A stretch of 64,000 bases of DNA from Halomonas lysinitropha (GTDB lineage Bacteria > Pseudomonadota > Gammaproteobacteria > Pseudomonadales > Halomonadaceae). Positions within the stretch are counted from its first letter, which is position 1; every line of letters begins with the position of its first letter. The translations under genes were made by a program, and so were the position numbers. The notes under the pieces are model-generated. The model saw only the letters and a list, made by a program, of their open reading frames with translations, did not search any database and had not been told where the DNA came from. Of the stretch, positions 18,135-26,472 are shown in pieces. The DNA lies in contig NZ_CABVOU010000038.1 of the NCBI RefSeq assembly GCF_902500215.1, forward strand, positions 1 through 64,000, in the 5' to 3' direction.

Positions 18135-18824
18135 TCAGGCCAGGTCGAAGAGCAGGATCTCCGCGTCCTTTACGCCCACCGCCTCGATGGTCTCTCCTGG
18201 CTGGAAGGCAGCGGCATCGCCGGCCGAGAGTCGCCGACCGTTGATCTCCGCCTCGCCACGTACCACGTGCAGCCAGGCGTGGCGCACCGCAGGCGTTGGC
18301 GCTCGCTCTCCGGCATCGAACAGCCCGGCGTAGAGGTTGACGTCCTGGTTCACGCTCACCGAGCCGTCGCGCCCCTCCTGTGACACCACCAGCCGCCACT
18401 GCCCCTGGCGCTGCTCGGCGGGAAAGGCCTTCTGCTCGTAGTCGGGGGGGATACCCCGCTCTTTCGGCTCGATCCAGATCTGCAGGAAGTGCAACTCACG
18501 GTCGGGGTCGTTGTTGAACTCGCTGTGCCGCACGCCGGTGCCGGCCGACATGCGTTGCACATCGCCAGGGCGCATGATCGCGCCGTTGCCCATGCTGTCG
18601 CGGTGGGCCATCTCGCCTTCCAGCACGTAGGAGAGGATCTCCATGTCACGGTGGGGGTGGGTGCCGAAGCCTTGGCCGCCCTGAACGCGATCCTCGTTGA
18701 TCACCCGCAGCTTGCGAAAGCCCATGTGGTCCGGGTCGAAGTAGTCGGCAAACGAAAAGGTGTGACGAGACTTCAGCCAGCCGTGATCGGCATAGCCGCG
18801 CTCGTTGGCGTGACGAATGATCAT
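18135..18824 (-). CDS. Pirin-family protein (YhhW/quercetinase-like)
   Basis: A 229-residue bicupin. The metal ligands of pirin/YhhW are present in the N-terminal cupin: His56 and His58 (THPHRDME), His100 and Glu102 (GVRHSEF). The E. coli homologue YhhW has quercetin 2,3-dioxygenase activity in vitro; the physiological substrate is unknown. The Met at 18824 is used instead of an upstream in-frame Met because the pirin family starts with the short segment MIIRHANERG. It is convergent with hsdR and marks the return to ordinary chromosomal genes. Confidence 0.9.
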   Translation of the reverse strand: MIIRHANERGYADHGWLKSRHTFSFADYFDPDHMGFRKLRVINEDRVQGGQGFGTHPHRDMEILSYVLEGEMAHRDSMGNGAIMRPGDVQRMSAGTGVRHSEFNNDPDRELHFLQIWIEPKERGIPPDYEQKAFPAEQRQGQWRLVVSQEGRDGSVSVNQDVNLYAGLFDAGERAPTPAVRHAWLHVVRGEAEINGRRLSAGDAAAFQPGETIEAVGVKDAEILLFDLA

Positions 18825-18893
18825 CGAAGTTTCCTCTATAGGGGGCAGCATGGCGGTGCTTTCAAGGTACCCCACCTTGATGGCACCAGCCAC

Positions 18894-19272
18894 TGTCCCG
18901 CTGCGTCAACGACGCGCTTGAGTCCTGCGCGGCATTCATGCACGCCGCGAGACAGTCGTATCCAGGTCCGTTGATGCGGCGATGTCGAATCCGCCGCCCA
19001 GGGGGTGCGGGAGGGAACTCATCGTGTGCCTCGCTTTATGCCAGGTGAGTGACCGGGATGGGGAGGGCGAGCGCAGCCCCGTCCTCCGTGCAGGCACCTG
19101 ACGGAGTGAACCGGCATGGGCTCGGGCAAATGATCCATGGAGCTTCACCGGGAAAATGCTGCTATCGTCAAGCCTGGTCGTGTTGGCAGCCAGGCTCGAT
19201 GACGTGTCTCTTACGCCTATGCCCCCGCGTTGCGAACTCCCGTCACCCGTCTTCATGGGAATCGCTTGATCG
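18894..19272. other. Intergenic stretch without a supported gene
   Basis: About 380 bases between the divergent pirin and SRPBCC genes. A minus-strand ORF covers it but has compositionally random content. A 28-codon ORF (start near 19021, minus) has a weak GAGG in front but no recognisable product. It presumably holds both promoters. Confidence 0.5.
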
Positions 19273-19731
19273 ATGGTTAAGTCCCAGTCCAGTACTCTGA
19301 TTCGCTGCCCGGTGCCTGCTGTGTTCGGCTTCGTTGTGACCGATTTTGTCCGCAACTATCCGCGCTGGTCGCCCGAGGTCCAGCAACTGACGCCCCTGAG
19401 CAGCGGGCCACTGGCCGTCGGCTGGAAGGCCCGGCAGGTGCGAATCGATCAGGGGCGCCGCTCCGAGGCCGATTTCAAGGTCATCGCGCTCGAACCTCAG
19501 CGCCGTGTCTGTTTCAAGGGCATCAAAGATCCGTTCGAGATCAACTATTTCTTCGAACCGCAGCAGGGCCATACGCGACTGACCTTCAGCTTCGAACTGG
19601 CGAAGCTGAACTTTGCCATGCGCCCGTTCGAAAAGCTCATTCGCCTGGCGGTCAAGGACGGCACGGAGCGGGTCGTGCGCGACCTGCGCCTCCTGGCCGA
19701 GCGGGAACTCGGCCAGAAGCCGAAGGACTAA
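19273..19731 (+). CDS. SRPBCC-family (polyketide cyclase/START-like) protein
   Basis: A 152-residue single-domain protein of the helix-grip SRPBCC fold: an early strand (STLIRCPVPAVFGFV), the YPRWSPEVQQL helix-loop, beta strands through VCFKGIKDPFEINYFFEP, and the long C-terminal helix (MRPFEKLIRLAVKDGTERVVRDL). Such proteins bind small hydrophobic molecules; no catalytic residues can be assigned. It ends 33 bases before a short LOV photoreceptor gene on the same strand, so the two are probably co-transcribed and may act together. Confidence 0.8.
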   Translation: MVKSQSSTLIRCPVPAVFGFVVTDFVRNYPRWSPEVQQLTPLSSGPLAVGWKARQVRIDQGRRSEADFKVIALEPQRRVCFKGIKDPFEINYFFEPQQGHTRLTFSFELAKLNFAMRPFEKLIRLAVKDGTERVVRDLRLLAERELGQKPKD

Positions 19732-19764
19732 TTCGTTTACCCAGCGCCCTTGGTTGGAGACATC

Positions 19765-20220
19765 ATGCTATTCATTCCCGACAAAGACACCGGCATCATC
19801 CCGCATGTGCTGACGCAGATCCTGGATACCTGCGTGAACGGTGTGACCCTCTCCGACCCGGACCAGCCGGACTCTCCCATCGTCTATGCCAACAGTATCT
19901 TCGAGCAACTGACGGGCTACAGCCAGGAAGAGATCCTCGGGCGCAATTGCCGCTTCCTGCAGGGCGAGGATCGCGACCAGCCGGCGCTCGATGAGATTCG
20001 CGAGGCCCTGCGGGTGCACGAGCCGGTGGAGGTGACGCTGCGCAACTACCGCAAGGACGGCACGTTGTTTCACAACCGGCTGTCGATCCAGCCGCTGTGG
20101 GATGATTCGGGAAAGCTGATCTACTACCTCGGCGTGCAGTATGACGTCAGCGAACTCGTCAACGCCCGCATCGAGATCGCGCGTCTTGAAAACATCCTGA
20201 ATGCGTCTTCAGCAACGTGA
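19765..20220 (+). CDS. Short LOV-domain blue-light photoreceptor
   Basis: A 151-residue protein that is essentially one LOV (PAS-type, FMN-binding) domain with N- and C-terminal helices. The hallmark GRNCRFLQG is at residues 59-67, with the adduct-forming Cys at 62; other flavin contacts are visible in NYRKDGT (Asn of the conserved N-x-x-x-D-G) and GVQYDV. The C-terminal segment after residue 130 (SELVNARIEIARLENILN) looks like the Jalpha/coiled helix used by short LOV proteins for dimerisation. There is no attached kinase, GGDEF or HTH domain, so it resembles the Pseudomonas putida SB1/SB2-LOV type. The ATG at 19765 follows GGAGA at a good distance. Confidence 0.92.
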   Translation: MLFIPDKDTGIIPHVLTQILDTCVNGVTLSDPDQPDSPIVYANSIFEQLTGYSQEEILGRNCRFLQGEDRDQPALDEIREALRVHEPVEVTLRNYRKDGTLFHNRLSIQPLWDDSGKLIYYLGVQYDVSELVNARIEIARLENILNASSAT

Positions 20221-20533
20221 GCGATACCCTGTCGAGGCGCCCCTACCGTTCGTGATGCCCTCCCGTTCGCGATGCCCATGGGGCGAGGGCGAGCGAGTCG
20301 CGACCTCAACGTCCCTATTGAAGCGCGATGAATCAGGGTGACGCCCCCGGCGTCAGGGCCGAATCGTGCATGACCTCCTCAATCCCTTCCAGCCAGGTTC
20401 GCGTCAGCGACTGCCCCCAGGCACAGGTTGTGTCAGGGGGCTCGCTTGGTGCCTTTGTCGGCATCCTGGCGCCGGGGCGTTGGGTGGCTACCCAGATAGG
20501 CCGGTGGTGAATACCGGCGGTGACCCGCTTGCC
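20221..20533. other. Intergenic stretch without a supported gene
   Basis: About 310 bases downstream of the LOV gene and of the convergent small minus-strand gene. It contains two imperfect direct copies of a 15-base unit (CCGTTCGTGATGCCC and CCGTTCGCGATGCCC, about 20249-20276). No RNA or ORF can be supported. Confidence 0.5.
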
Positions 20534-20701
20534 TCAATGGGTACGCTGGTGGTTGCCTTGCCGCCAGGCTCGCAGCCGGTTCTCGATGGACGCCACCAGC
20601 CCGAGTGGCGGCATGGCGGGCATGCAGAACCTCGGCATGGCAGTGTGATCGGGGCGCTCTGCGGCGGTGTCGAGCTTGCGAGTCGGGTCGAGTTGACGCA
20701 T
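20534..20701 (-). CDS. Small hypothetical protein divergent from LysR gene (55 aa)
   Basis: A 55-residue ORF. Its ATG at 20701 is preceded by a perfect AGGAGG eight bases upstream (minus strand), which makes it much more credible than the overlapping longer frames. The product begins MRQLDPTRKL, has a Pro/Met-rich middle (MPRFCMPAMPPLG) and ends in a short basic amphipathic helix (IENRLRAWRQGNHQRTH). I do not recognise it. It is divergent from the LysR gene at 20858, the usual position of a LysR target, and an 18-base inverted repeat lies between them. Confidence 0.6.
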   Translation of the reverse strand: MRQLDPTRKLDTAAERPDHTAMPRFCMPAMPPLGLVASIENRLRAWRQGNHQRTH

Positions 20702-20797
20702 GACGATGCCTCCTCTGGTCGGTCGCCGATTAAGGCGATCCATGGTTCGAGGTACGAGGATGTTGTCGTGACCTCATGAACAGCATGGTGCATGATA

Positions 20798-20815
20798 TTC
20801 GTTGAATCCAACGAA
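20798..20815. promoter_or_regulatory. Inverted repeat, candidate LysR operator
   Basis: TTCGTT and AACGAA form a perfect 6+6 inverted repeat with a 6-base spacer, 43 bases before the LysR start and 97 upstream of the divergent small gene. Its position and symmetry fit an autoregulatory LysR site controlling both. Confidence 0.6.
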
Positions 20816-20857
20816 AAGAATTACATTTACCATTAAGAAATTCTGAAAGGTGTTGCC

Positions 20858-21760
20858 ATGTCGCGCTCTTCCTCGACGGCCCATGCCGGACCGCTGCCAC
20901 TGCTGGATACCGAGGTGCTGCGTACCTTCGTGGCGATTGCCGAAAGCGGCAGCTTCACCCGTGCCGCGCAACAGGTGTCCCGCACTCCTTCGGCATTGAG
21001 CATGCAGATCAAGCGGCTGGAAGACACCGTGGAGCAGAGGCTGTTCGTGCGCGAGGCGCGCCAGGTGAGGCTGACTCCGGAAGGCGAGGTGTTGCTGGGC
21101 TATGCGCGGCGTCTGCTCAAACTCAACGAGGAGGCCGTGACGCGTTTCCTCTCTCCGCCGGTAGAGGGCACGGTGCGCTTCGGTACCCCTGACGACCTGG
21201 GCTCACGCATCCTGCCCGGGGTGCTGGCGCAGTTTGCGCGCACCCATCCGGCGGTGCAGGTCGATGTCGTTGTCGGCGGCAGCGTGGCCATGCAGCGCCG
21301 GCTGGAGGCTGGCGAACTCGACCTGATCCTGATGACCGCCGGTACCGCCGGCCAGGTGGCGTCGCAGGGCGAGATCGTGCATACCGAGCCACTGGTTTGG
21401 GCCGGTCGCGAAGGTGGCGTGGCGGCCTGGCGCTCCCCGCTGCCGGTGGCCCTGGCGGGGCAGGGCTGTCCCTGGCGTGACAGGGCGCTGGCCGGCCTCG
21501 ATGATGTCGGCCGAGCCTACCGCATCGCCTACACCAGCGAGCACTGTGCTGGCCAGCAGGCTGCCATACTCGCCGACCTCGCCGTGGCGCCCTTTCCCCT
21601 GGGCCTGGTGAGGCCGCCGCTGCGCCAACTCTCGCGCGAGGTCGGGCTGCCGGCGCTCGGTGACTATCATGTCGTTCTGGTGCACCGGAGTGGCGCGGGA
21701 GAAGCCAGCGAGGAGCTGGCCGGCCATGTGGTCAAGGCATTTCGCGAGCTGCGCCGCTAG
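20858..21760 (+). CDS. LysR-family transcriptional regulator (LrhA-like)
   Basis: A 300-residue regulator. The N-terminal winged helix (residues about 15-75: LDTEVLRTFVAIAESGSFTR, AAQQVSRTPSALSMQIKRLE) is followed by the linker helix and an effector-binding domain of the shorter, LrhA/HexA-like type (GTVRFGTPDDLGSRILPGVL). The likely targets are itself and the divergent 55-aa gene, given the inverted repeat at 20798-20815. The ligand is not predictable. Downstream is a separately promoted rhodanese gene. Confidence 0.88.
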   Translation: MSRSSSTAHAGPLPLLDTEVLRTFVAIAESGSFTRAAQQVSRTPSALSMQIKRLEDTVEQRLFVREARQVRLTPEGEVLLGYARRLLKLNEEAVTRFLSPPVEGTVRFGTPDDLGSRILPGVLAQFARTHPAVQVDVVVGGSVAMQRRLEAGELDLILMTAGTAGQVASQGEIVHTEPLVWAGREGGVAAWRSPLPVALAGQGCPWRDRALAGLDDVGRAYRIAYTSEHCAGQQAAILADLAVAPFPLGLVRPPLRQLSREVGLPALGDYHVVLVHRSGAGEASEELAGHVVKAFRELRR

Positions 21761-21954
21761 CGGGCCCGGGGGATGCCGGGCACCCGAGGCCATCCCTCAA
21801 GGATGGCGGCTGTCTCCGCCCGGGGTGCGATGCAGAAGCCTGGGTCGATGTCTTCCCGGAACAAAAAATCCTTGTAAAATAAAGAGTTGGCTTCTATCTT
21901 GAGGGGTAGAGAGAAGATGTGAATGCTGAATCCGCTACCGCAGAGGAGGTGGAT

Positions 21955-22281
21955 ATGAAAGCGATCACCCGCGACGAGCTCAAGATCATGAACGAGACCG
22001 AGCATGAAGATTTCGTGCTCATCAATGTGTTGCCACGGGAGGCCTTCAACGAGCAGCACATCCGTACGTCGATCAACATTCCGGTAAAGGATGAGCACTT
22101 CGTCGACAAGGTGGTTGACGTCGTCGGCAGCAAGGATCGCAAGGTCGTGGTCTACTGCGCCAATTTCGATTGCGACGCCTCTCCCAAGGCGGCCAGGAAG
22201 CTCGAGGAAGCCGGCTTCACTCAGGTATACGACTATGAAGGCGGCACCCAGGACTGGTTCGAGCAGCGCGACGCGGCCTGA
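21955..22281 (+). CDS. Single-domain rhodanese-like protein
   Basis: A 108-residue rhodanese domain, predicted cytoplasmic. The active-site loop is VVVYCANFDCDAS with catalytic Cys at about residue 68; the loop is longer than a plain six-residue sulfurtransferase loop and also contains Cys72. The family's DVR/INVLPREAF strand-turn and the HIRTSINIP segment are clear. The Met at 21955 follows AGAGGAGG, so an in-frame start 36 bases earlier was rejected. The upstream 60 bases are AT-rich and may hold its promoter. It could act in sulfur transfer or thiol detoxification. Confidence 0.87.
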   Translation: MKAITRDELKIMNETEHEDFVLINVLPREAFNEQHIRTSINIPVKDEHFVDKVVDVVGSKDRKVVVYCANFDCDASPKAARKLEEAGFTQVYDYEGGTQDWFEQRDAA

Positions 22282-22306
22282 CCGATCCGGATGACGGCAC
22301 ACGCTA

Positions 22307-22334
22307 CGGGCGGCTCTTGTGAGCCGCCCGTTTC
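22307..22334 (+). terminator. Intrinsic terminator after the rhodanese gene
   Basis: A perfect 10-bp stem (CGGGCGGCTC / GAGCCGCCCG) with a TTGT loop is followed by TTTCGTCT, 25 bases after the stop codon. Confidence 0.8.
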
Positions 22335-22643
22335 GTCTCTCAGCACTGTGCCGGGAAGCGTTTGCCAGCTGTGCCTCCCGTTGAGCGCCCGTGTGGTATA
22401 TGTCCATGGCCATGGGCCGGCTACGCCCCTGCAAATGTCGTCCATTCTGACAGATCAACGCGCGGAGGGTGGTGGCTCGGCGGCTTCTCGCGGCGGAATG
22501 CGCCGCAGGTGCTACAGTGATCCGACTCGTGTCTTGGACACACGCCGCGCCGGCGGGCCTGCAGGGGCGCTCGTCAGATCGGAACTCGTCGGCACCCGTG
22601 GCGAATCGACCGCGACGGGAATCCCCTTTGTTCAGGAGAGCAC
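22335..22643. other. Intergenic stretch without a supported gene
   Basis: About 310 bases between the rhodanese terminator and the lactate-dehydrogenase-type gene. Open frames cross it but none has a ribosome site or recognisable product. The AGGAG at 22634-22639 belongs to the next gene. It presumably contains that gene's promoter. Confidence 0.5.
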
Positions 22644-23813
22644 ATGCCTGTCTATACCAATATTGAAGATCTGCGACGTCACTATGTGCGTCGCACCCCG
22701 AAGATGTTCTACGACTACGCCGAATCCGGCAGCTGGACGGAGCAGACGTTTCGCGAAAACAGCAGCGACTTCCAGCACATCCATCTCAAGCAGCGGGTGG
22801 CCGTCGACATGGCCGGACGCACCACGCGCAGCCAGATGATCGGCGAGGAGGTGGCCATGCCGGTGGCGCTGGCACCGGTGGGGCTGACGGGCATGCAGTC
22901 GGCTGACGGTGAGATCAAGGCGGCGCGGGCGGCCGAGGCGTTCGGTGTGCCGTTCACGCTCTCGACCATGTCGATCTGCTCGATCGAGGATGTGGCCGAG
23001 CACACCACCAAGCCGTTCTGGTTTCAGGTCTACACCCTCAAGGACGACGACTTCATGCGTCGCCTGTTCGAGCGGGCCAAGGCCGCCCAGTGTTCCGCGG
23101 TTGTCGTCACGGTCGATCTGCAGGTGCTGGGCCAACGCCACAAGGACATCAAGAATGGGCTATCGGCGCCGCCCAAGCTGACCGCCCGCTCGATCGCCAA
23201 CATGGCCACCAAGATCCCCTGGGGGCTGGAGATGCTGGGCACCAAGCGCCGCTCCTTCGGCAATATCGTCGGCCATGCCCAAGGGGTGACGGACCCGTCG
23301 TCGCTCTCCACCTGGACGGCGGAAGCGTTTGATGTGTCGCTGAATTGGGAGCGTATCGCCCAGTTCAAGAAATGGTGGGGCGGAAAGCTGATCGTCAAGG
23401 GCATCATGACGCCGGAGGATGCGCGGCGCGCGGTGGAGGTCGGGGTCGATGCGATCATCGTCTCCAACCACGGCGGGCGCCAGCTGGACGGGGCCGTCAG
23501 CTCCATCCGCATGCTGCCATCGATCATCGAGGCGGTGGGCGACCAGGTGGAGGTCCACTTCGATTCGGGCATTCGCTCCGGCCAGGATGCGCTGAAGGCG
23601 CTGGCGCTGGGAGCCAAGGGCACCTATATCGGCCGCGCCTTCACCTACGGCCTGGGTGCCGCCGGAGAGGCAGGCGTGACAAAGGCCCTGGAGATCATCC
23701 ACAAGGAGCTGGATACGACCATGGCCCTGTGCGGCGAGACCGACGTCAAGAACCTCGGGACGCACAACCTCTATGTGCCGCAGGGCTTTGCCGATCCCAC
23801 CGTCAAGCTCTGA
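22644..23813 (+). CDS. lldD: FMN-dependent alpha-hydroxy-acid dehydrogenase (L-lactate dehydrogenase type)
   Basis: A 389-residue TIM-barrel flavoenzyme that oxidises an L-2-hydroxy acid, most likely L-lactate to pyruvate, passing electrons to the quinone pool. The family signature SNHGGRQLDGA contains the catalytic His at about 276; VKGIMTPEDA carries the flavin-contacting Lys, and HFDSGIRSG the conserved Asp/Arg. Length matches LldD (about 380-395). The start has AGGAG at ideal spacing. There is no permease or GntR regulator beside it, unlike E. coli lldPRD, so the exact substrate (lactate, glycolate or mandelate type) stays open. Confidence 0.85.
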   Translation: MPVYTNIEDLRRHYVRRTPKMFYDYAESGSWTEQTFRENSSDFQHIHLKQRVAVDMAGRTTRSQMIGEEVAMPVALAPVGLTGMQSADGEIKAARAAEAFGVPFTLSTMSICSIEDVAEHTTKPFWFQVYTLKDDDFMRRLFERAKAAQCSAVVVTVDLQVLGQRHKDIKNGLSAPPKLTARSIANMATKIPWGLEMLGTKRRSFGNIVGHAQGVTDPSSLSTWTAEAFDVSLNWERIAQFKKWWGGKLIVKGIMTPEDARRAVEVGVDAIIVSNHGGRQLDGAVSSIRMLPSIIEAVGDQVEVHFDSGIRSGQDALKALALGAKGTYIGRAFTYGLGAAGEAGVTKALEIIHKELDTTMALCGETDVKNLGTHNLYVPQGFADPTVKL

Positions 23814-23817
23814 GCGT

Positions 23818-23845
23818 GCCCGTGCCTGGCGAACCAGGCACGGGC
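23818..23845. terminator. Bidirectional terminator between lldD and ggt
   Basis: A perfect 12-bp inverted repeat (GCCCGTGCCTGG / CCAGGCACGGGC, loop CGAA) lies between two convergent genes. There is no T-run, but the stem is very stable. Confidence 0.65.
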
Positions 23846-23853
23846 ATGAGGGC

Positions 23854-25593
23854 TTACAAGCCCATGGCGGAGGAGGTCGAGCGGCGCGGGTCGGCGCCGC
23901 CGTAGAACATGCCGTCCCGGATCGTGATCGACTGGGCGGCCCCCATGGCAGATTGGAGGTTGATGGTATGGCCGCGCTCCTCGAGCAACTCGAGCGTATC
24001 GGGGCTGAAGCCGGCCTCGACGCGAATCTCGTCGGGCAACCACTGATGGTGCATGCGGGGCGCGCTGACCGCGGACTGGATGTTCATGTCGTGGTCGATG
24101 ACATTCATCAGCACCTGCAGGGTGGTGGTGATGATGCGCGAGCCGCCGGGGCTGCCGGTGATAAGGAAATTCTTGCCGTCACGCTTGACGATGGTGGGGG
24201 TCATTGACGAGAGCATGCGCTTGCCGGGTTCGACCTTGTTGGCTTCACCCCCGATCAAGCCATAGGCGTTGGGCACCCCGGGCTTGGCGGAAAAGTCATC
24301 CATCTCGTTGTTGAGCAGGAAGCCGGCGCCGTCGACCACGATGCCGGAGCCATAGCTGAAGTTGATGGTGTAGGTGTTGGAGACCGCCAGGCCGTTTCCG
24401 TCGGCGATGGAGAAGTGGGTGGTCTCGTTGGACTCATAGTCAAAGGGGTTGCCGGGCGCAATCTCGCTGCTGGGCGTGGCCTGGTCACCGATCTGGCCGC
24501 GCAGCTCCGCGGCATACGCCTTGGATGTGAGGCCATCGAGGGGGACGTCGACAAAATCGGTATCGCCGAGGAACTCCGAGCGGTCGGCGTAGGCACGCTT
24601 CATCGCCTCGGCCATCAGATGCATGCTTTCCGCGGAGCCGAAGCCCAGTTCACTGATGGGATACTCCTCGAGGATGTTGAGCATCTGCACGATATGCACG
24701 CCGCCGGAAGAGGGCGGACTCATCGCATAGATATCGTGGCCCCGGTAGGTGCCGTGACTCGGTTCGCGGATCGCCGGTTCATAGTTCGCCATGTCCTCCA
24801 TGCTGATCAGGCCGTCGTGACGCTGCATTTCGGCAACGATCATCTCCGCCGTCTCGCCTTCGTAGAACTCGCGCGCCCCCAGCGCGGCGATACGTTTGAG
24901 GGTGGCGGCGAGATCCGGCTGGCGGTAGACCTCGCCCACCTCATAGGCACTGCCATCCTCCTTGAAGAACTTGGCCATGCTGGCATCCCAGGCCTCGAAA
25001 CGCTCTCGGGTGTCCCGCAGGCCCTGGACGAAGCGCGCAGGCACCGCGAAGCCGTCTTCGGCCAGGCGAATGGCGGGCGCCAGGGCGTCGGCCAGGCTCA
25101 TGGTGCCGTATTGCTCCAGCGCCAGGGCCAAGCCGGCGACGGTACCCGGTACGCCCGCGGCGAGATGGGTAAAGCGGGAGCGCTGGGGCACGGCATCGCC
25201 GCTCTCGTCCTGGAACATGGTCTCGAAGGCGGCGGCAGGCGCGGTCTCGCGGTAGTCGATGGCGATGACGTCGCCGCTGTTCTCATCGGAGATCAGCATG
25301 AAGCCGCCGCCGCCGATATTGCCCGAGCGCGGCTGGGTCACCGCCAGGGCGAAACCGGCCACCACGGCGGCATCCACCGCATTGCCGCCATCGGCGAGCA
25401 CGTCTCGAGCCACCTCCGAGGCAAGAAAATGGCTAGTGGCGACCATGCCACGAGCGCTCTCCTGGGGATGAAAACGCTCGCCCTCGAGGATGGCCTGCTG
25501 GGCGAACAGGGTGGGCGTCATCAGTAGGCCGCCGATGACCAGGCCGGCGGCTAGCGCTTGTCGGGCGTGTCGGGTATCAAATGCTGTCGTCAT
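23854..25593 (-). CDS. ggt: Gamma-glutamyltranspeptidase (periplasmic)
   Basis: A 579-residue precursor that would self-cleave into two subunits and hydrolyse or transfer the gamma-glutamyl group of glutathione in the periplasm. The signal peptide covers residues 1-32 (ending FAQQ). The nucleophilic, autocleaving Thr is about residue 391 in NETTHFS; the downstream LLNNEMDDFS and the GSPGGSRI oxyanion loop are intact, as is the N-terminal GGNAVDAAVA-type segment. An AAGGA precedes the start. ChaC, a glutathione-degrading cyclotransferase, is encoded 5 kb away, though not in an operon with it. Confidence 0.95.
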   Translation of the reverse strand: MTTAFDTRHARQALAAGLVIGGLLMTPTLFAQQAILEGERFHPQESARGMVATSHFLASEVARDVLADGGNAVDAAVVAGFALAVTQPRSGNIGGGGFMLISDENSGDVIAIDYRETAPAAAFETMFQDESGDAVPQRSRFTHLAAGVPGTVAGLALALEQYGTMSLADALAPAIRLAEDGFAVPARFVQGLRDTRERFEAWDASMAKFFKEDGSAYEVGEVYRQPDLAATLKRIAALGAREFYEGETAEMIVAEMQRHDGLISMEDMANYEPAIREPSHGTYRGHDIYAMSPPSSGGVHIVQMLNILEEYPISELGFGSAESMHLMAEAMKRAYADRSEFLGDTDFVDVPLDGLTSKAYAAELRGQIGDQATPSSEIAPGNPFDYESNETTHFSIADGNGLAVSNTYTINFSYGSGIVVDGAGFLLNNEMDDFSAKPGVPNAYGLIGGEANKVEPGKRMLSSMTPTIVKRDGKNFLITGSPGGSRIITTTLQVLMNVIDHDMNIQSAVSAPRMHHQWLPDEIRVEAGFSPDTLELLEERGHTINLQSAMGAAQSITIRDGMFYGGADPRRSTSSAMGL

Positions 25594-25980
25594 GTTGTTA
25601 GTCCTTTCTTGTTGTGCAGGAGGAGGGGCTGAGTAAGGGCCCGTCGTCCCGAATGGGGCACGAGGCGGCGGTGAGCGGGATGCTTGCCCACGCCTTCACC
25701 TTAGCAAGCGGGGGATTTACTGCCAGCTTGGCCAGAGGCCGAGCCGGGCCGCTAACGTAAGCGGCTGTACCCTCCTGAATCTTGTTGCCAGACGTCGCGT
25801 GCTCCTGAGGTATCCAAAATGCCGGGTTGGCGCTACGTTGGTGGTGCTAATGTCGCAAAAAGTGGACACTGGTGAAGACGATTCGTGTTGGTCACGCCAA
25901 ACGCGTCTCGCGCTATTGGCCGGGCGAGTCGCCTGACATTGCTGTCACCCCATTTTGTCTATCCCGATAGGGGAGTTTCC
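25594..25980. other. Intergenic stretch without a supported gene
   Basis: About 390 bases between divergent ggt and the sulfite-oxidase-fold gene. It should hold both promoters. A plus-strand frame extends upstream to 25885 but the real start at 25981 has its own GGGGAG site. Nothing else is supported. Confidence 0.5.
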
Positions 25981-26472
25981 ATGCGTATCAGTGCCCTCCC
26001 TCTTTACGCCAGCTTCCTGGTTGGCTGGTTTCTCCTGCTGTCCGTTGCCGGCAGTGCCTTGGCCGACGCTTCCTCACCGGTGCTGACCCTGACAGAGGGC
26101 ACCGAGTCCCGTGAACTCACCCTCGAACAGATCGAGGAGCCGGGCCTTCATGAGGTGGACATGCACCATCCGGAAGGCCTCGAGGGCACCTTTGCGGGCG
26201 TCTGGCTGAACGACTTCCTCGCCGCCCAGGGCCTCGAGGAGGCGCGTCGCGTCAGGTTCCTCGCTCTCGACGGCTACACCAGCTTCCTGACACCGGCCCA
26301 GCGTCAGGAGAAACGCTATCTGCTGGCCACGCGGTTCGATGGCGAGCCCCTCAGTGAAGATATGCTGGGGCCCTTGATGCTGATCGTGCCCGAGGACGCC
26401 GCCGCCGCGCTGGAGGGCCGTGTTTCGACGGCACGCTGGATCTGGTCGATCCAGGAGATCAGTACCCGATGA
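25981..26472 (+). CDS. Periplasmic sulfite-oxidase-fold protein without cofactor cysteine
   Basis: A 163-residue secreted protein: signal peptide residues 1-29 (ending ALAD), then a domain resembling the oxidoreductase molybdopterin-binding (sulfite oxidase) fold, with GTFAGVWLNDFLAAQGL, FLALDGYTSFLTPA and GPLMLIVPEDA. It contains no cysteine at all, so the Mo-ligating residue is absent and catalysis is unlikely. Its stop overlaps the ATG of a membrane diguanylate cyclase (ATGA at 26469), which suggests it senses something in the periplasm for that enzyme. The ATG at 25981 follows GGGGAG. Confidence 0.8.
   Translation: MRISALPLYASFLVGWFLLLSVAGSALADASSPVLTLTEGTESRELTLEQIEEPGLHEVDMHHPEGLEGTFAGVWLNDFLAAQGLEEARRVRFLALDGYTSFLTPAQRQEKRYLLATRFDGEPLSEDMLGPLMLIVPEDAAAALEGRVSTARWIWSIQEISTR

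Noticed and set aside
18936..19355. 139-codon minus-strand frame overlapping the SRPBCC gene start
   Set aside because: Ser/Thr/Arg-rich, no ribosome site at its start and no recognisable product.
22291..22839. 182-codon plus-strand frame before and into lldD
   Set aside because: It runs through a strong terminator and overlaps lldD out of frame.
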